Assembly: GCF_019443445.1 (NCBI RefSeq)
Contig: NZ_CP080378.1
Location: forward strand, 5,270,001 to 5,334,000
Source: Massilia sp. PAMC28688
GTDB lineage: Bacteria; Pseudomonadota; Gammaproteobacteria; Burkholderiales; Burkholderiaceae_D
Direction: 5' to 3'
Length of the DNA: 64,000 nucleotides
Position numbers and translations under genes: made by a program. Position 1 is the first letter of the stretch. The number at the start of each line of letters is the position of its first letter. Positions 8,727 to 17,956 of this stretch are shown here, in pieces. The notes beneath the pieces were generated by a model. The model was not told where the DNA came from. It saw only the letters and a list, made by a program, of their open reading frames with translations, and did no database searches.

Positions 8727-9833
8727 TCAGGGCCGGGTCACGCTGACCGCCTGGGTCAGGGCGCCAGGGAAAATCATGCTCAGGCTGCGGTGCCAGTTGG
8801 CCAGCGGCGAGGCGGCCACGTACACCAGGTCCTTGGGATGCAGCTCGAATGATTCGGCCAGCGCCAGCGCCCCCTTGCGCCGCGCGTCGAGCTGGAACAC
8901 GCGCGTGCTCTCCCCGGTGCGGCGCACCACATACACCTGGCGCGCGTCGCCCGTCATGGGACTGATGCCGCCCGATTCGCCCAGCGCTTCGTTCAGCGTC
9001 AAGCGGCCGTTGTGCATGGTCAGCGCCTTGGGCGAAACCACTTCGCCGGAGACGAACACCTTGCTTTCCTCGCGCGAATGGACGCGCACCACGTCGCCCG
9101 GCAGCAGCAGCACCTTGCCCGGATTGATGCCCTTGGCCACCATGGTGCGCAGGTCGATGTGATAGCGTTTCTCGCCCCGCTCCAGCACGATGCGGCTCTG
9201 GTCGGCCGAAGGCAGCATGCCGCCGGCGCGGTTAAGCGCTTCGGTCAGGGTCATGGGAATGTCATTGATGGCCTGCAGGCCGGCGTTCTTGACTTCCCCA
9301 TCTATATACACGCGCTTGCTGCGGTAGGACTGCACCCGCAGTGTCACGTTGGGCGAGGCCAGGTAGCGCGACAGGCGCCTGGTGAGCAGGCTGCGCGCCT
9401 GTTCCTCGGTCAGTCCGGCCACCGTGAGCACCCCGGCAAAGGGAAACTGCAGCCGCCCTTCATGGTCGACCACGAAGCCGGCCGCCGGCGCGCCCGGGGT
9501 GCCCATATCGGCCATGGCCGACGAGGCGGCCGTGCCCTGCCCGGCCAGCTCCGGATGGTCCCACACGACAATGGACAGCACATCCCCCTTGTCGATGGTA
9601 TAAGGTGGGGGATCGCGCACGATCAGGTGGACAATATGCTTGTTGACATGCTGTTCGCGCTGCGCGCGCTCGGCCGCAATCAGCTGCTCCGTGATGAGGT
9701 CGGTTGGTGGCCCCGGCTCGTCGCGCGTGCCCTCTTCCATTGCGCCCACGGCATGGCTGGCGCAACCGCCAAGCAAGGCAAGGAAAGCGATCAGGACAAT
9801 TCTTGACCATACGGACGACTGAAAAGTTTTCAT
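8727..9833 (-). CDS. Wza-like polysaccharide export lipoprotein (Poly_export plus SLBB domains)
   Basis: A 368-residue protein with a lipoprotein signal (LALLGGC lipobox near residue 24). Poly_export follows (YTIDKGDVLSIVVWDHPELAG near residue 90), then SLBB segments (VYIDGEVKNAG and VFVSGEVVSPKAL). It forms the outer-membrane channel of Wzy-dependent or related capsule/EPS export and would dock on the BY-kinase encoded 31 bp downstream. ATG 9833 gives the normal lipoprotein signal; a GTG at 9854 would add seven residues and has no better ribosome site. It is divergent from the hybrid kinase gene. Confidence 0.92.
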   Translation of the reverse strand: MKTFQSSVWSRIVLIAFLALLGGCASHAVGAMEEGTRDEPGPPTDLITEQLIAAERAQREQHVNKHIVHLIVRDPPPYTIDKGDVLSIVVWDHPELAGQGTAASSAMADMGTPGAPAAGFVVDHEGRLQFPFAGVLTVAGLTEEQARSLLTRRLSRYLASPNVTLRVQSYRSKRVYIDGEVKNAGLQAINDIPMTLTEALNRAGGMLPSADQSRIVLERGEKRYHIDLRTMVAKGINPGKVLLLPGDVVRVHSREESKVFVSGEVVSPKALTMHNGRLTLNEALGESGGISPMTGDARQVYVVRRTGESTRVFQLDARRKGALALAESFELHPKDLVYVAASPLANWHRSLSMIFPGALTQAVSVTRP

Positions 9834-9978
9834 TTTGCTTGCCAATATAAACACGATCTGAGCCAGAGTAAGTGAGCCCCACCCGCTTGGCTTTGGTAAA
9901 TATCAATCCCGAATCACAGCGATGGCGTTTGTATAACGCAAGCTTGTGGCGACAAGAAAGACTGTTTGTGGCAAGCTC

Positions 9979-12066
9979 ATGCAATTCCCAGTGTTGCCAT
10001 CCGATAAGCGATTCATGCCTGCCTCCCGCCCCCTCCCTGACGATGTTTCGCGCGAAGAATTGCTTGCCAGCGAGGCACGCTACCGCGCCCTGGTGGAGGC
10101 CAACAGCGCCATCGTGTGGACCACGCCGCCAAGCGGCGAGTTTACGGCGCCGCAGCCTGGCTGGAGTGCCTACACCGGCCAGCCGCTGGCGCAACTCTTG
10201 GGCTGGGGCTGGCTTGACGCCATTCATCCCGACGACCGCGACAACACCGTGCGCAGCTGGCGCGACGCCATGCAGCGCCGTGCCCTGTATGTGTGCGAGC
10301 ACCGCCTGCGCGGGGCTGATGGCCAGTACCGCTACATGTCGGCGCGCGCCGCGCCCATCCTGCATGCCGATGGGACGGTCAAGGAATGGCTGGGCATTCA
10401 CATCGATATTGACGAGCGCAAGCGTGGCGAGGAACGCCTGCGCCTGCTCGACGCCATGAGTCAGGCCACGCGCAGCGCCGTCGATCCCAGGAGCATCATG
10501 GACATCACCACCCGCATGCTCGGCCAGCATCTCGATGCCACGCGCTGTCCTTATGCGGACGTGGAAGCGGACAACGATAGCTTTACCATCCGCCACGACT
10601 GGACCGCACCGGGCGCCTCCAGCACGGTGGGCAATTACTCGCTCGACCTGTTCGGCGCGCGCGCTGCCGGCGAGATGCGCGCGGGCGCGACGCTGTGCAT
10701 TCGCGACGTTGACGCCGAACTGGACGCCGCCGCGGGCGCGGCCATGTTCAATGCCATTGACTGCAAGGCCATCATTTGCTGCCCCCTGGTCAAGGAAGGC
10801 AAGCTGGTGGCCATGATGGCGGTGCACCAGGACCGGCCGCGCGCCTGGACCGCGCACGAAGTGGCGCTGGTGGAAGAAACGGTGGAACGTTCGTGGGTGC
10901 ACATCGAACGCGTACGCGCCACCGAAGCGCTGCGCGAGGCCGACCGGCGCAAGAGTGAATTTCTGGCCATCCTGGCGCACGAACTGCGCAATCCCCTCGC
11001 CCCGATCCGCAACGGCCTGCAGGTGATGCGCCTGGCAGGCGACGACATGGCGGCCATGCAGCGGGTACGCGCCATGATGGAGCGCCAGGTGGGCCAGATG
11101 GTGGACCTGGTCAACGATCTGCTGGACGTGGCCCGCATTACGCGCGGCGAGTTTGAACTCAAGCGCCGGCCCGTGCTGCTGGCCGAACTGGTGTCGAGCG
11201 CGGTGGAAACGAGCCGGCCGCTGATCGACCAGCACCATCATGCGCTCAGCATCAGCCTGCCCGACATCGACGTCTGGCTCGATGCCGACCCCACCCGCAT
11301 TTCCCAGGTGATCAGCAACGTCTTGAACAACGCGGCCAAATACACGCCACCGTCAGGGCGCATCGCGCTCAAGGCCTGGTGCGAAGACGACGGCCTGGTG
11401 CTGCAGGTCAGCGACAATGGTCCCGGCATCGCCCCCGAGGCCGAGCAGCGGGTCTTTGACATGTTCTCCCAGCTCGGCAGCTCCGCGCAGCGGGACCAGG
11501 GCGGGCTTGGGATTGGCTTGTCGGTGGCGCGGCGCCTGATGCAGCTGCACGATGGCCGCATCGACCTGGTGCCGCGTCCCGGCCAGGCCGGCAGCACGTT
11601 TGAATTGCGCCTGCCGCTGCCGTCCGCGCCGGCGCAGGCCCCGGTTCTGCCGGCAGTTGGCGCAGCAGGCGCCCCGGCAAGTGCCCTCCGGGTGCTGGTG
11701 GTGGACGACAATACCGATGCGGCCGACATGCTGGCCACCCTGCTCGATCTGCTTGGTCACCAGTGCCGGGTGGCCAATGATGGCGTGCAGGCACTGGCGC
11801 TGGCCCAATCCTTCGTGCCGGACGTGGCATTCCTGGATATTGGCATGCCGGGCATGAATGGCTACCAGCTGTCCGAGAGGCTGGGACGCCTGCCGCAATT
11901 GTCCGGCATGGTGCGCATCGCCCTGACCGGGTGGGGCGAGCAGAACGACCGCGCACGCAGCAAGCTGGCCGGTTTCGACCACCATCTGCTCAAGCCGTGC
12001 AACCTGCAGGCTGTCGAAGCCTTGCTGCAGGAGCTGGCCCTGGCTAAAAGCCGACACCCCGCCTAG
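9979..12066 (+). CDS. Hybrid sensor histidine kinase (PAS-GAF-HisKA-HATPase-REC)
   Basis: About 695 residues with no membrane segment. In order: PAS near 30-140 with a PAC tail (WLGIHIDIDERKR), GAF near 155-310, HisKA with the phospho-His in LAHELRNPLAP (about residue 334), N-box NVLNNAAKY, G1 DNGPGI and G2 GLGIGLSVARRL. A receiver domain closes the protein, with VVDDN, the phospho-acceptor Asp in FLDIGMPG (about residue 620) and the Lys in LLKP. The start is uncertain: GTG 9946, ATG 9979 and ATG 10015 are all in frame and none has a clear ribosome site. It is divergent from the wza-like gene, and its stop overlaps the convergent TonB-family stop. The output partner is not in the window. Confidence 0.9.
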   Translation: MQFPVLPSDKRFMPASRPLPDDVSREELLASEARYRALVEANSAIVWTTPPSGEFTAPQPGWSAYTGQPLAQLLGWGWLDAIHPDDRDNTVRSWRDAMQRRALYVCEHRLRGADGQYRYMSARAAPILHADGTVKEWLGIHIDIDERKRGEERLRLLDAMSQATRSAVDPRSIMDITTRMLGQHLDATRCPYADVEADNDSFTIRHDWTAPGASSTVGNYSLDLFGARAAGEMRAGATLCIRDVDAELDAAAGAAMFNAIDCKAIICCPLVKEGKLVAMMAVHQDRPRAWTAHEVALVEETVERSWVHIERVRATEALREADRRKSEFLAILAHELRNPLAPIRNGLQVMRLAGDDMAAMQRVRAMMERQVGQMVDLVNDLLDVARITRGEFELKRRPVLLAELVSSAVETSRPLIDQHHHALSISLPDIDVWLDADPTRISQVISNVLNNAAKYTPPSGRIALKAWCEDDGLVLQVSDNGPGIAPEAEQRVFDMFSQLGSSAQRDQGGLGIGLSVARRLMQLHDGRIDLVPRPGQAGSTFELRLPLPSAPAQAPVLPAVGAAGAPASALRVLVVDDNTDAADMLATLLDLLGHQCRVANDGVQALALAQSFVPDVAFLDIGMPGMNGYQLSERLGRLPQLSGMVRIALTGWGEQNDRARSKLAGFDHHLLKPCNLQAVEALLQELALAKSRHPA

Positions 12067-13919
12067 CGCACTTCTTCCATCAGCCTGAGCGTCGCGCCAA
12101 AGCGCCAGACACGGCGCACATCGATCACGTCGTAGCGCTGCGCAATGGCGGCCGGGAACGGGGCGTAGCGCGCATTGACGCGCACGATGCGGCGCACTGC
12201 CTCGTCCATTTCCGCCAGGCCGCTGGAGCGCACGATGACCACGTCTTCCACCGAGCCGTCGCTGCGCACGGCAACGCTGACCAGGATGTCGCGTTCGATG
12301 TCACCCGGACGGCGGTCGGCCCATGAGGCGGGGAAGTTGACCGAGGCATTGCGCTCGATCTTCTGGCGCCAGCTCTCTACATACATTTTCAGCGGCAAGT
12401 CGCGCTCGTTGGCGCCCACTGCCACGCGCCTGTTGTCGCGCAACAGGGGGCCTGGCGGGTCTCCCTTCAGGACATCGATCCCCTTGAGCATGTCGCGGGC
12501 GCGGTTGGCCAGGTCGCTGCCCATCGCGTTACGGGGCAGCTGGCCACGTGCGCCGCTGCCGCCGGGACCGGCGTTCAGACCGTCGGCACCGCCATTGCCG
12601 GGCGCGGTGCCGGCAGCATTACGGGCCCGCTCGGCAGCCAGCAGGTCGGCCTTTTGCTTTTGCTCGGCCGCGAGGCGGTCGGCGGCGCGCTGCGCGGCTG
12701 CCTGCTCGGCCGCTTCCCGCTGCTGCTGGGCGAGCTGCTCGGCGCGGCGCTGCGCTGCCGCCTGCTCGGCCGCTTCCCGCTGCTGCTCGGCGAGCTGCTC
12801 GGCGCGGCGCTGCGCTGCCGCCTGTTCGGCCGCTTCCCGCTGCTGCTGGGCGAGCTGCTCCGCACGGCGCTGCGCTGCGAGCTGTTCCGTGCGCTGGCGC
12901 TCCAGCTCCTGCTGCACGATCCGCTGCTGGTCGATCCGCTGCCGGTCGGCCAGATCCTGCTCCATCCGCTGCTGCGCCAGGCGCGTTTGTTCAAGTTCGG
13001 CCCGCTGCTGTTGCTCGCGCTGCCGGGCCAGCTGCAATTGTTCCTGTTCCGCCCGCTGCTGCTGTTCCTTTTGCTGGGCCAGCTTCGCCTCGGCACGCTC
13101 GCGTTCCAGCTGCTGTGCCAGGCGCTGCTCTTCTTCACGCTGCTGCTGCGCTGCCTTCTGCTGCGCCTCCTGCTGCGCTTCCTGCTGCGCTATCTGCTCA
13201 CGCGCCAGTTGCGCCAGGCGCTCCTGCTCCAGCACCAAGTCCTGTTCGCGCCTGCGTTCCTGTTCCAGCCGCGCCTGGCGCGCGGCTTCTTCATCGGCGC
13301 GCTGCCGGGCCTCGCGCGCCAGGCGCTCCTCCTCGACCCCGGCCCGGCCCGCTTCCTCCGCCAGTGCCGCGGCCACCTCCGCGTCCCCCTCTTCTTCGCC
13401 TTCGCGCGCGGCCTGCAGGTCGAGCGATTTGTCTTCGGCTTCCTGGGGCCGCGCGATCGGCATGGCGAAGTCGTTGACAATGGCGTCCTGCGCCAACACC
13501 GGCGTGGGGTCAAGCAGCAGCTCCCGCTCGGGCAAGGGGGTGCTCACGCGGCGCACGCGGCGCGGCTTGTCTTTTTTTGCCGTCCGCCGTGCCTTGGCCA
13601 CTGGCGGCGGCGCTGGCGGTGCAATGTCGACCAGGCGCATCCCGCTCACCGCGGTTGCGGGCGCCGTTGGCACTATCGTCACCGGCGGCGCGGATGGCAT
13701 CGGGAGCGGCGCCGGCGCCGGCAGGGGCGCGGGCGGCATCGCCGCAGGGACGATGGTAACGGTCAGCGGTGGCGGCGTTCCCGGCAGGCCCATGCCCGGC
13801 ACGCCGAACTGGAGCAGCAGCGCCAGCCCATGCAGCAGCAGCGACACGCCCACGGCGGCGAACAGGCGCCGGTCGGTACGGCTGGCAGCCGGGCTGTCCG
13901 GTTGCGAGCCGAACTTCAT
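12063..13919 (-). CDS. TonB/TolA-like energy transducer with a very long Gln/Glu/Arg coiled coil
   Basis: A 618-residue protein. One membrane segment (VGVSLLLHGLALLLQFGV, near residue 25) is followed by a Pro-rich stretch. Then comes a charged, Gln-rich helix of about 250 residues (roughly 200-460), and a TonB-type C-terminal domain with ILVSVAVRSDGSVEDV and VRRIVRVNARYAPFP. It would span the periplasm and pass inner-membrane energy to the envelope. It is much longer than typical TonB, and the helix recalls TolA. No exbB/exbD or tolQ/R lies nearby. The helix contains three DNA-level 60-bp repeats, so its length may vary between strains. Confidence 0.8.
   Translation of the reverse strand: MKFGSQPDSPAASRTDRRLFAAVGVSLLLHGLALLLQFGVPGMGLPGTPPPLTVTIVPAAMPPAPLPAPAPLPMPSAPPVTIVPTAPATAVSGMRLVDIAPPAPPPVAKARRTAKKDKPRRVRRVSTPLPERELLLDPTPVLAQDAIVNDFAMPIARPQEAEDKSLDLQAAREGEEEGDAEVAAALAEEAGRAGVEEERLAREARQRADEEAARQARLEQERRREQDLVLEQERLAQLAREQIAQQEAQQEAQQKAAQQQREEEQRLAQQLERERAEAKLAQQKEQQQRAEQEQLQLARQREQQQRAELEQTRLAQQRMEQDLADRQRIDQQRIVQQELERQRTEQLAAQRRAEQLAQQQREAAEQAAAQRRAEQLAEQQREAAEQAAAQRRAEQLAQQQREAAEQAAAQRAADRLAAEQKQKADLLAAERARNAAGTAPGNGGADGLNAGPGGSGARGQLPRNAMGSDLANRARDMLKGIDVLKGDPPGPLLRDNRRVAVGANERDLPLKMYVESWRQKIERNASVNFPASWADRRPGDIERDILVSVAVRSDGSVEDVVIVRSSGLAEMDEAVRRIVRVNARYAPFPAAIAQRYDVIDVRRVWRFGATLRLMEEVR
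12681..12878. repeat. Three 60-bp tandem repeats plus a partial copy, in the TonB-family gene
   Basis: The 60-base units starting near 12681, 12741 and 12801 differ at only a few positions, and a degenerate fourth follows to about 12878. Each encodes a 20-residue helical unit containing RRAEQLAQQQREAAEQ. In-frame gain or loss of units would lengthen or shorten the coiled coil without breaking the gene. Confidence 0.85.
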
Positions 13920-14096
13920 GCAAGGGTATCGTTACGCGAACCTGCCAGCAACGCCATAAGAGTCGGTTTGAAAGAGATAAACCTCTGAATTCTAAGCGAA
14001 AACTGCCGGTGCGGCTGCGCGGGGAGCGTCTTTTTTCTGCGATGTCTGTACGACAAGTAGAGCACCCCTTCTGCAAATCATCGCTATCATTACGCA

Positions 14097-14849
14097 ATGA
14101 AATACGGCCTTCTTTTCTTTTCGCTACTGCTCGCCGGCGCTCCTTGCCGGTCGGACAATATCGTCTTTGCCGTGTCAACGGGCAGTGCCATGCCCATGAC
14201 CAAGTTCCGCACGGCGGCGCGGGGGACCGAAGAACTGACGGGCGGGCTGCTCAAGGATTTTGGCGACGCCCTCGCGCGCGAGCTGGCCATGCAGCCGCGC
14301 TACCTGAACCTGCCGCGTAAGCGGGTCGAAGCGGCGCTGGCCGATGGCCGGGCCGACCTGCTGTGCGACCTGCGTCCGGAATGGATGGAAGGTGGCGGCT
14401 GGGCCTGGAGCGAGACTGTCTTCACCAATTACATGATCATCGCCGGGCGCGCCGACACGCCGCCCCTTTCCATGCTCGAACAAGTTGCCGGGCGACGCAT
14501 CGGCACCGTGCTGGGCTACCGTTATCCCGAGGTGGAGAGCCTGCTGGGCGGCGCTTCGCGTTTCCGGCGCGACGATGCCGGCAGCGATGACGTCAACACA
14601 AACAAGCTGCTCAATGCCCGCTTCGACTACATGATGTCCAATTCGCTGTATTACAACTACCAGCGCAAGGTCCATCCCCGCGGAGCCCAGCTCAATCCTG
14701 CGGTATTCACAATCCGGCCTTTCGATACCTATTGCGCCCTGCCGCCCAACGGCCGGCTCGACCTGGCGCAGGTGAACCGGGCCATCCTGACTCTGCACAA
14801 AAGCGGGGAGATGCAGAAAGTCTACGCCCGCTACCGGCCTCAAGGCTAG
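14097..14849 (+). CDS. Periplasmic solute-binding protein, family 3 type
   Basis: A 250-residue protein with a signal peptide (GLLFFSLLLAGAPCRSD). The body follows the SBP family 3 pattern: GGLLKDFGDALARELAM, a repeated NLPRKRVEAALADGRADLLCD segment, then FTNYMIIAGRAD and a C-terminal LTLHKSGEMQKVYARY helix. These proteins bind amino acids or similar small ligands. No ABC permease or ATPase is adjacent, so this may be an orphan binding or sensing protein, as is common in this group. It is divergent from the TonB-family gene across 177 bp that must contain both promoters. Confidence 0.8.
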   Translation: MKYGLLFFSLLLAGAPCRSDNIVFAVSTGSAMPMTKFRTAARGTEELTGGLLKDFGDALARELAMQPRYLNLPRKRVEAALADGRADLLCDLRPEWMEGGGWAWSETVFTNYMIIAGRADTPPLSMLEQVAGRRIGTVLGYRYPEVESLLGGASRFRRDDAGSDDVNTNKLLNARFDYMMSNSLYYNYQRKVHPRGAQLNPAVFTIRPFDTYCALPPNGRLDLAQVNRAILTLHKSGEMQKVYARYRPQG

Positions 14850-14933
14850 CCTAATCGTCATTGTTTCACATCAAGATCACCAAACAGGCGTCCTCTAGTA
14901 TGGGTTGAAGTCCACCATGCCTGCAGGCCGCCC

Positions 14934-15455
14934 ATGTCCGCTCCCGCCCTCACCGCCACGCCGGCCGCGCCCCCTGGCCCCGGTCCGGAATTCAATTCCG
15001 CCCAGTTTCGCAGCGCCCTGTCGCAGTTTGCCACCGGCGTCACCGTCATCACGGCGCGCCAGGCAGATGGCAGCTTTGCCGGGGTGACCATCAACTCCTT
15101 CAATTCCGTGTCGCTCGATCCGCCCCTGGTGCTGTGGAGCCTGGCCCATGGCGCCAGCTGCATGGCCAGCTTCAGCGCCGCCCCGGCCTACGTCATTAAT
15201 GTCCTGGCCGGCGACCAGGTCGAACTGGCGCAGCGCTTCGCCCGCCCGGGCCAGCACCGTTTTGAGTCGCTGGCCTTTTCCCTTTCGCGCCACGGGGTAC
15301 CGGTGCTGGCTGGAAGCGTGGCCTGGTTCGAGTGCCGCCACCGCAGCCGCTACAGCGAGGGCGACCACGTCATTTTCGTGGGCGAAGTGGAACGCTGCCA
15401 CTCGCATCCACACCGTACGCTCGGCTTTCACCGCGGCCGCTTCATCGCCATCTGA
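14934..15455 (+). CDS. Flavin reductase-like protein (FMN-binding split barrel)
   Basis: A 173-residue cytosolic protein. FRSALSQFATGVTVIT, then FAGVTINSFNSVSLDPPLV and YVINVLAGDQ, is the signature of the HpaC/RutF short-chain flavin reductases. These use NAD(P)H to supply reduced FMN or FAD to a partner monooxygenase. The tail GDHVIFVGEVERC and a His-rich segment are also typical. No two-component monooxygenase is adjacent. The next gene, an MBL-fold protein 24 bp downstream, is probably co-transcribed, so an electron-transfer partnership is possible but unproven. Confidence 0.85.
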   Translation: MSAPALTATPAAPPGPGPEFNSAQFRSALSQFATGVTVITARQADGSFAGVTINSFNSVSLDPPLVLWSLAHGASCMASFSAAPAYVINVLAGDQVELAQRFARPGQHRFESLAFSLSRHGVPVLAGSVAWFECRHRSRYSEGDHVIFVGEVERCHSHPHRTLGFHRGRFIAI

Positions 15456-15479
15456 ACCTGTCAACCACGGACTGCGACC

Positions 15480-16832
15480 ATGCCCCACGCGCTCACCTTC
15501 GTCAACCACGCCAGTTTTTACATTGCCAACACCGCCAGCCTGCTGTTGATCGATCCCTGGGTCGAAGGCGCGGTATTCAACAATGGCTGGAGCCTGCTCG
15601 ACACGTCCACCTCCAACGAGGCACTGGTGCGCGATATTGCCGCGCTCAATCTCAATACCTTCATCTGGTACTCGCACGAACACCCGGATCACTTTTCGAT
15701 TTCCTTCATCAAAAAGCTCAAGCAGGCGGCGCCGGGCAAGGTCACGGTCCTGTTCCAGCGCACCAAGGACCAGCGGGTAGCCGGCTTTCTTCGCAAGAAT
15801 GGCTTCGATGTCATCGAATGCGCAGCCGGCGCGCGCCAGGTGCTCGATCCCGAGCTCTCGATCGCCGTGTTCCCCTATGCCGACGGCGACTCGTGGTGCC
15901 TGATCCAGTCAGGCCAGAAAACCATCGTCAACCTCAATGACTGCGCCGTGACCGATGCTGCCGGCTGCCAGGCAATCCGCAAAGCCATTGCACCGCACTC
16001 GAAAAAAGTGGATATATTGTTTACCCAGTTTGGCTATGCCAACTGGATCGGCAATCCTTTCGAGCCGGGCCTGCGGCGCCGCGCCGCGGCCGAAAAGCGC
16101 AACCGCATCAGCCTGCAGATGGAGATCCTCAAGCCGGCGGTCACAATCCCATTCGCCTCGTTCGTGGCGTTTTCCAGCGTGGAGAACTGCTACCTGAACG
16201 ACTACCAGAATTCGGCCTACACCATCCGCCAATGGGCCAGCCTGTCGCCGCTGACCGAATCGGTGCGTTTCATGAAGCCGCATGATGTCATCGATGTCGA
16301 ACAAGCCAGTGCCGGCTCCATGTCGCGCATGAGCCACGCAGCGGTGGAGCACTGGGAACAGCTGGGCAGCCGCACGCGCGCGCCCACCCCGGCCGAAGCA
16401 CCGGTCGCTCCCGCCGATGTGGCGGCAGCCTTTGCCCGCTACCGCGCCGCCGTCGGCACGAATCTGCCCTGGCTGCCCTGGCTGCTGGAAAAGTGCGGCC
16501 TGATCAAGCCACTGCTGCTGCACATGCCGGACCTGGCGCTCACAGTGCGCTGTTCGTACGTGAGCGGCTACACGGAACTGCCGGCGGCCGCTGCCTACGA
16601 TGTGTCGATGACGTCATCGAGCGTGGTGTTCTTGTTCAGTAATGACTACGGCTTCAACACGACGCACGTGAACGGCCGCTTCCGTACCACCAGCAGCGGC
16701 GCCTTGCAGCGGTTCTCGCGCTTTTTCATGCCGCAGAACCTGGGCCGCCAGGGCTATGGCATCCGCCATCCGCTGGCCACCGCCGGCCACCTGGCCGGCA
16801 ATGTGCTGGGGCGCATGCGCGCAGGCGCCTAG
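15480..16832 (+). CDS. MBL-fold metallo-hydrolase-like protein
   Basis: A 450-residue protein. It opens with LTFVNHASFYIANTASLLLIDPW, a lactonase/UlaG-like strand pattern, and has the metal motif SHEHPDHFS (HxHxDH) near residue 62-70. VNLNDCAVT and FTQFGYANW supply later metal or substrate positions. A C-terminal region of about 150 residues goes beyond the basic fold. The overall layout recalls large MBL proteins such as the CMP-sialic acid hydroxylase family, but I see no Rieske motif. It follows the flavin reductase closely. Its stop codon TAG lies in the CTAG duplication that borders the inserted element. Confidence 0.75.
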   Translation: MPHALTFVNHASFYIANTASLLLIDPWVEGAVFNNGWSLLDTSTSNEALVRDIAALNLNTFIWYSHEHPDHFSISFIKKLKQAAPGKVTVLFQRTKDQRVAGFLRKNGFDVIECAAGARQVLDPELSIAVFPYADGDSWCLIQSGQKTIVNLNDCAVTDAAGCQAIRKAIAPHSKKVDILFTQFGYANWIGNPFEPGLRRRAAAEKRNRISLQMEILKPAVTIPFASFVAFSSVENCYLNDYQNSAYTIRQWASLSPLTESVRFMKPHDVIDVEQASAGSMSRMSHAAVEHWEQLGSRTRAPTPAEAPVAPADVAAAFARYRAAVGTNLPWLPWLLEKCGLIKPLLLHMPDLALTVRCSYVSGYTELPAAAAYDVSMTSSSVVFLFSNDYGFNTTHVNGRFRTTSSGALQRFSRFFMPQNLGRQGYGIRHPLATAGHLAGNVLGRMRAGA

Positions 16833-16880
16833 TGTCCTGAGTTATGAATTCGTTGATTGAATGCGGCGGGAATCGCCCCA
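16833..16880 (+). repeat. Left terminal inverted repeat of the 1.4-kb element
   Basis: It begins TGTCCTGAGTTATGAATTCG, continues through CGTTGATTGAATG and ends GGGAATCGCCCCA. It pairs, with small gaps, with the reverse complement of 18182-18230. Confidence 0.7.
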
Positions 16881-17041
16881 ATACCGCTTCACAAATGCTC
16901 GAGTGGCTTCTGACTGAACACAATAAAGTCGGTCGGGTTCATGCGGGATCAGTCGTTGGATTTTTCAAGCCCCCGAGCAATTGAGCAAAGTTGGTCGGGG
17001 CAAAGCTGGCGAACAACAAGCTCGCGGGCGCAACAATCAAG

Positions 17042-17197
17042 TTAGTCGGGATAGACCGCTTTCGCCCCAGGCTGTAACGCTGACGCGTCAAGTCTTCCAA
17101 GTGCGGGGCCGTACTCACCTCTGGCTAAATGCTCGAAGAAATCTCTCGCGAATGCTGTGAACGCCTTTGCTGGGCTATAGGGAGTACCGCAGATCAT
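17042..17197 (-). CDS. Possible 51-residue open reading frame inside the element
   Basis: ATG 17197 to TAA 17042 encodes a short frame. Its middle part (FARDFFEHLARGEYGPALGR) has the look of a real amphipathic helix-rich protein start. It is shorter than any family I can name and may be the truncated 5' end of a former gene. It overlaps another open frame (17175-17363) that looks spurious. Confidence is low. Confidence 0.25.
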   Translation of the reverse strand: MICGTPYSPAKAFTAFARDFFEHLARGEYGPALGRLDASALQPGAKAVYPD

Positions 17198-17359
17198 CAA
17201 TTTCTTTCGCTGGATTTAATTTTGATGCCCGCTTTTGGCCGATCTCTGCCGATTGTACCCGACAACTGGGGTCAGTCACCTCCGCCGCTGTCGCCCCAAA
17301 GACGTCCATCTTGCTGCTCAAAAGCGCGCGTTTGGGTATATCTGGCGCGAAGTGAATGA

Positions 17360-17956
17360 TCATGCCTCGCTTTGCGCATGACGTGCCGCCTTGATCGCTT
17401 CGGCGAGGCAGGCGATCCCTGGGTACTCCGGAATATCCTTTATTGCCCGATTCTTCACCGAACCAAGATTGCTCAGATTCTTGAGGACGCCATGCGCGAG
17501 CAGGTACGTGCCGTCATCAACCAAGAACATCAACTCCTTACGGGTAAGTTCATTTTTTGCAAAGAGGTCGGAGTACCTACGCAATCGACGTTGAACCGCC
17601 CTCGACTCACGACGGCAGTCCGGACAATGCACGCAGTCCGCATCCACGAAAAAGCGCAACGTCTCAAACCAATAGCGCTGCTCTGCTGCGAAGAAAATAA
17701 ACGGACGATGACATGTGCGGCAACTTCTCAGGACATCGACGTAATATTCTCTCGGGTAGATTGAAAAATTTTGCTTATTGGTTTCCGCAATCAGTGCCGT
17801 TTCCGGAAATAGCGTATCTCTATGCAGTCGCCAAAAGCCGCGTCGAAGGTCAGTCTCGGAGATCCTCACTCCTGACGGACGTGGTGACGAACCGTAACGG
17901 GGGTGCGGCACATATTGTCCTGAGCTTGTGGCTGACTTGGGCGATTTGCGAGACAT
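17360..17956 (-). CDS. Zinc-ribbon domain protein carried by the insertion
   Basis: A 198-residue protein. CRTCHRPFIFFAAEQRYWFE followed about 15 residues later by CPDCRRESR matches the small zinc-ribbon domain called zf-trcl, in which two CxxC pairs bind zinc and an F-x-A-x-EQ-x-[FY] core follows the first pair. The N-terminal 70 residues are basic (MSRKSPKSATSSGQYV). The C-terminal half has charged helices, and Ala-rich AIKAARHAQSEA ends the protein. The function is unknown; nucleic-acid or protein binding is likely for such ribbons. Its lower GC and its place inside an inverted-repeat-bounded insertion suggest acquisition as cargo. Confidence 0.7.
   Translation of the reverse strand: MSRKSPKSATSSGQYVPHPRYGSSPRPSGVRISETDLRRGFWRLHRDTLFPETALIAETNKQNFSIYPREYYVDVLRSCRTCHRPFIFFAAEQRYWFETLRFFVDADCVHCPDCRRESRAVQRRLRRYSDLFAKNELTRKELMFLVDDGTYLLAHGVLKNLSNLGSVKNRAIKDIPEYPGIACLAEAIKAARHAQSEA

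Noticed and set aside
12175..13988. Long + strand frames rich in Ser/Arg/Cys/Leu opposite the TonB-family gene
   Set aside because: They are translations of the antisense of the repeat-rich coiled coil and have no independent start signal or domain.
17175..17363. A 62-codon - strand frame that overlaps the zinc-ribbon stop by ATGA
   Set aside because: The overlap is tempting, but the product has no protein-like pattern and resembles translations of a dispersed non-coding sequence type.
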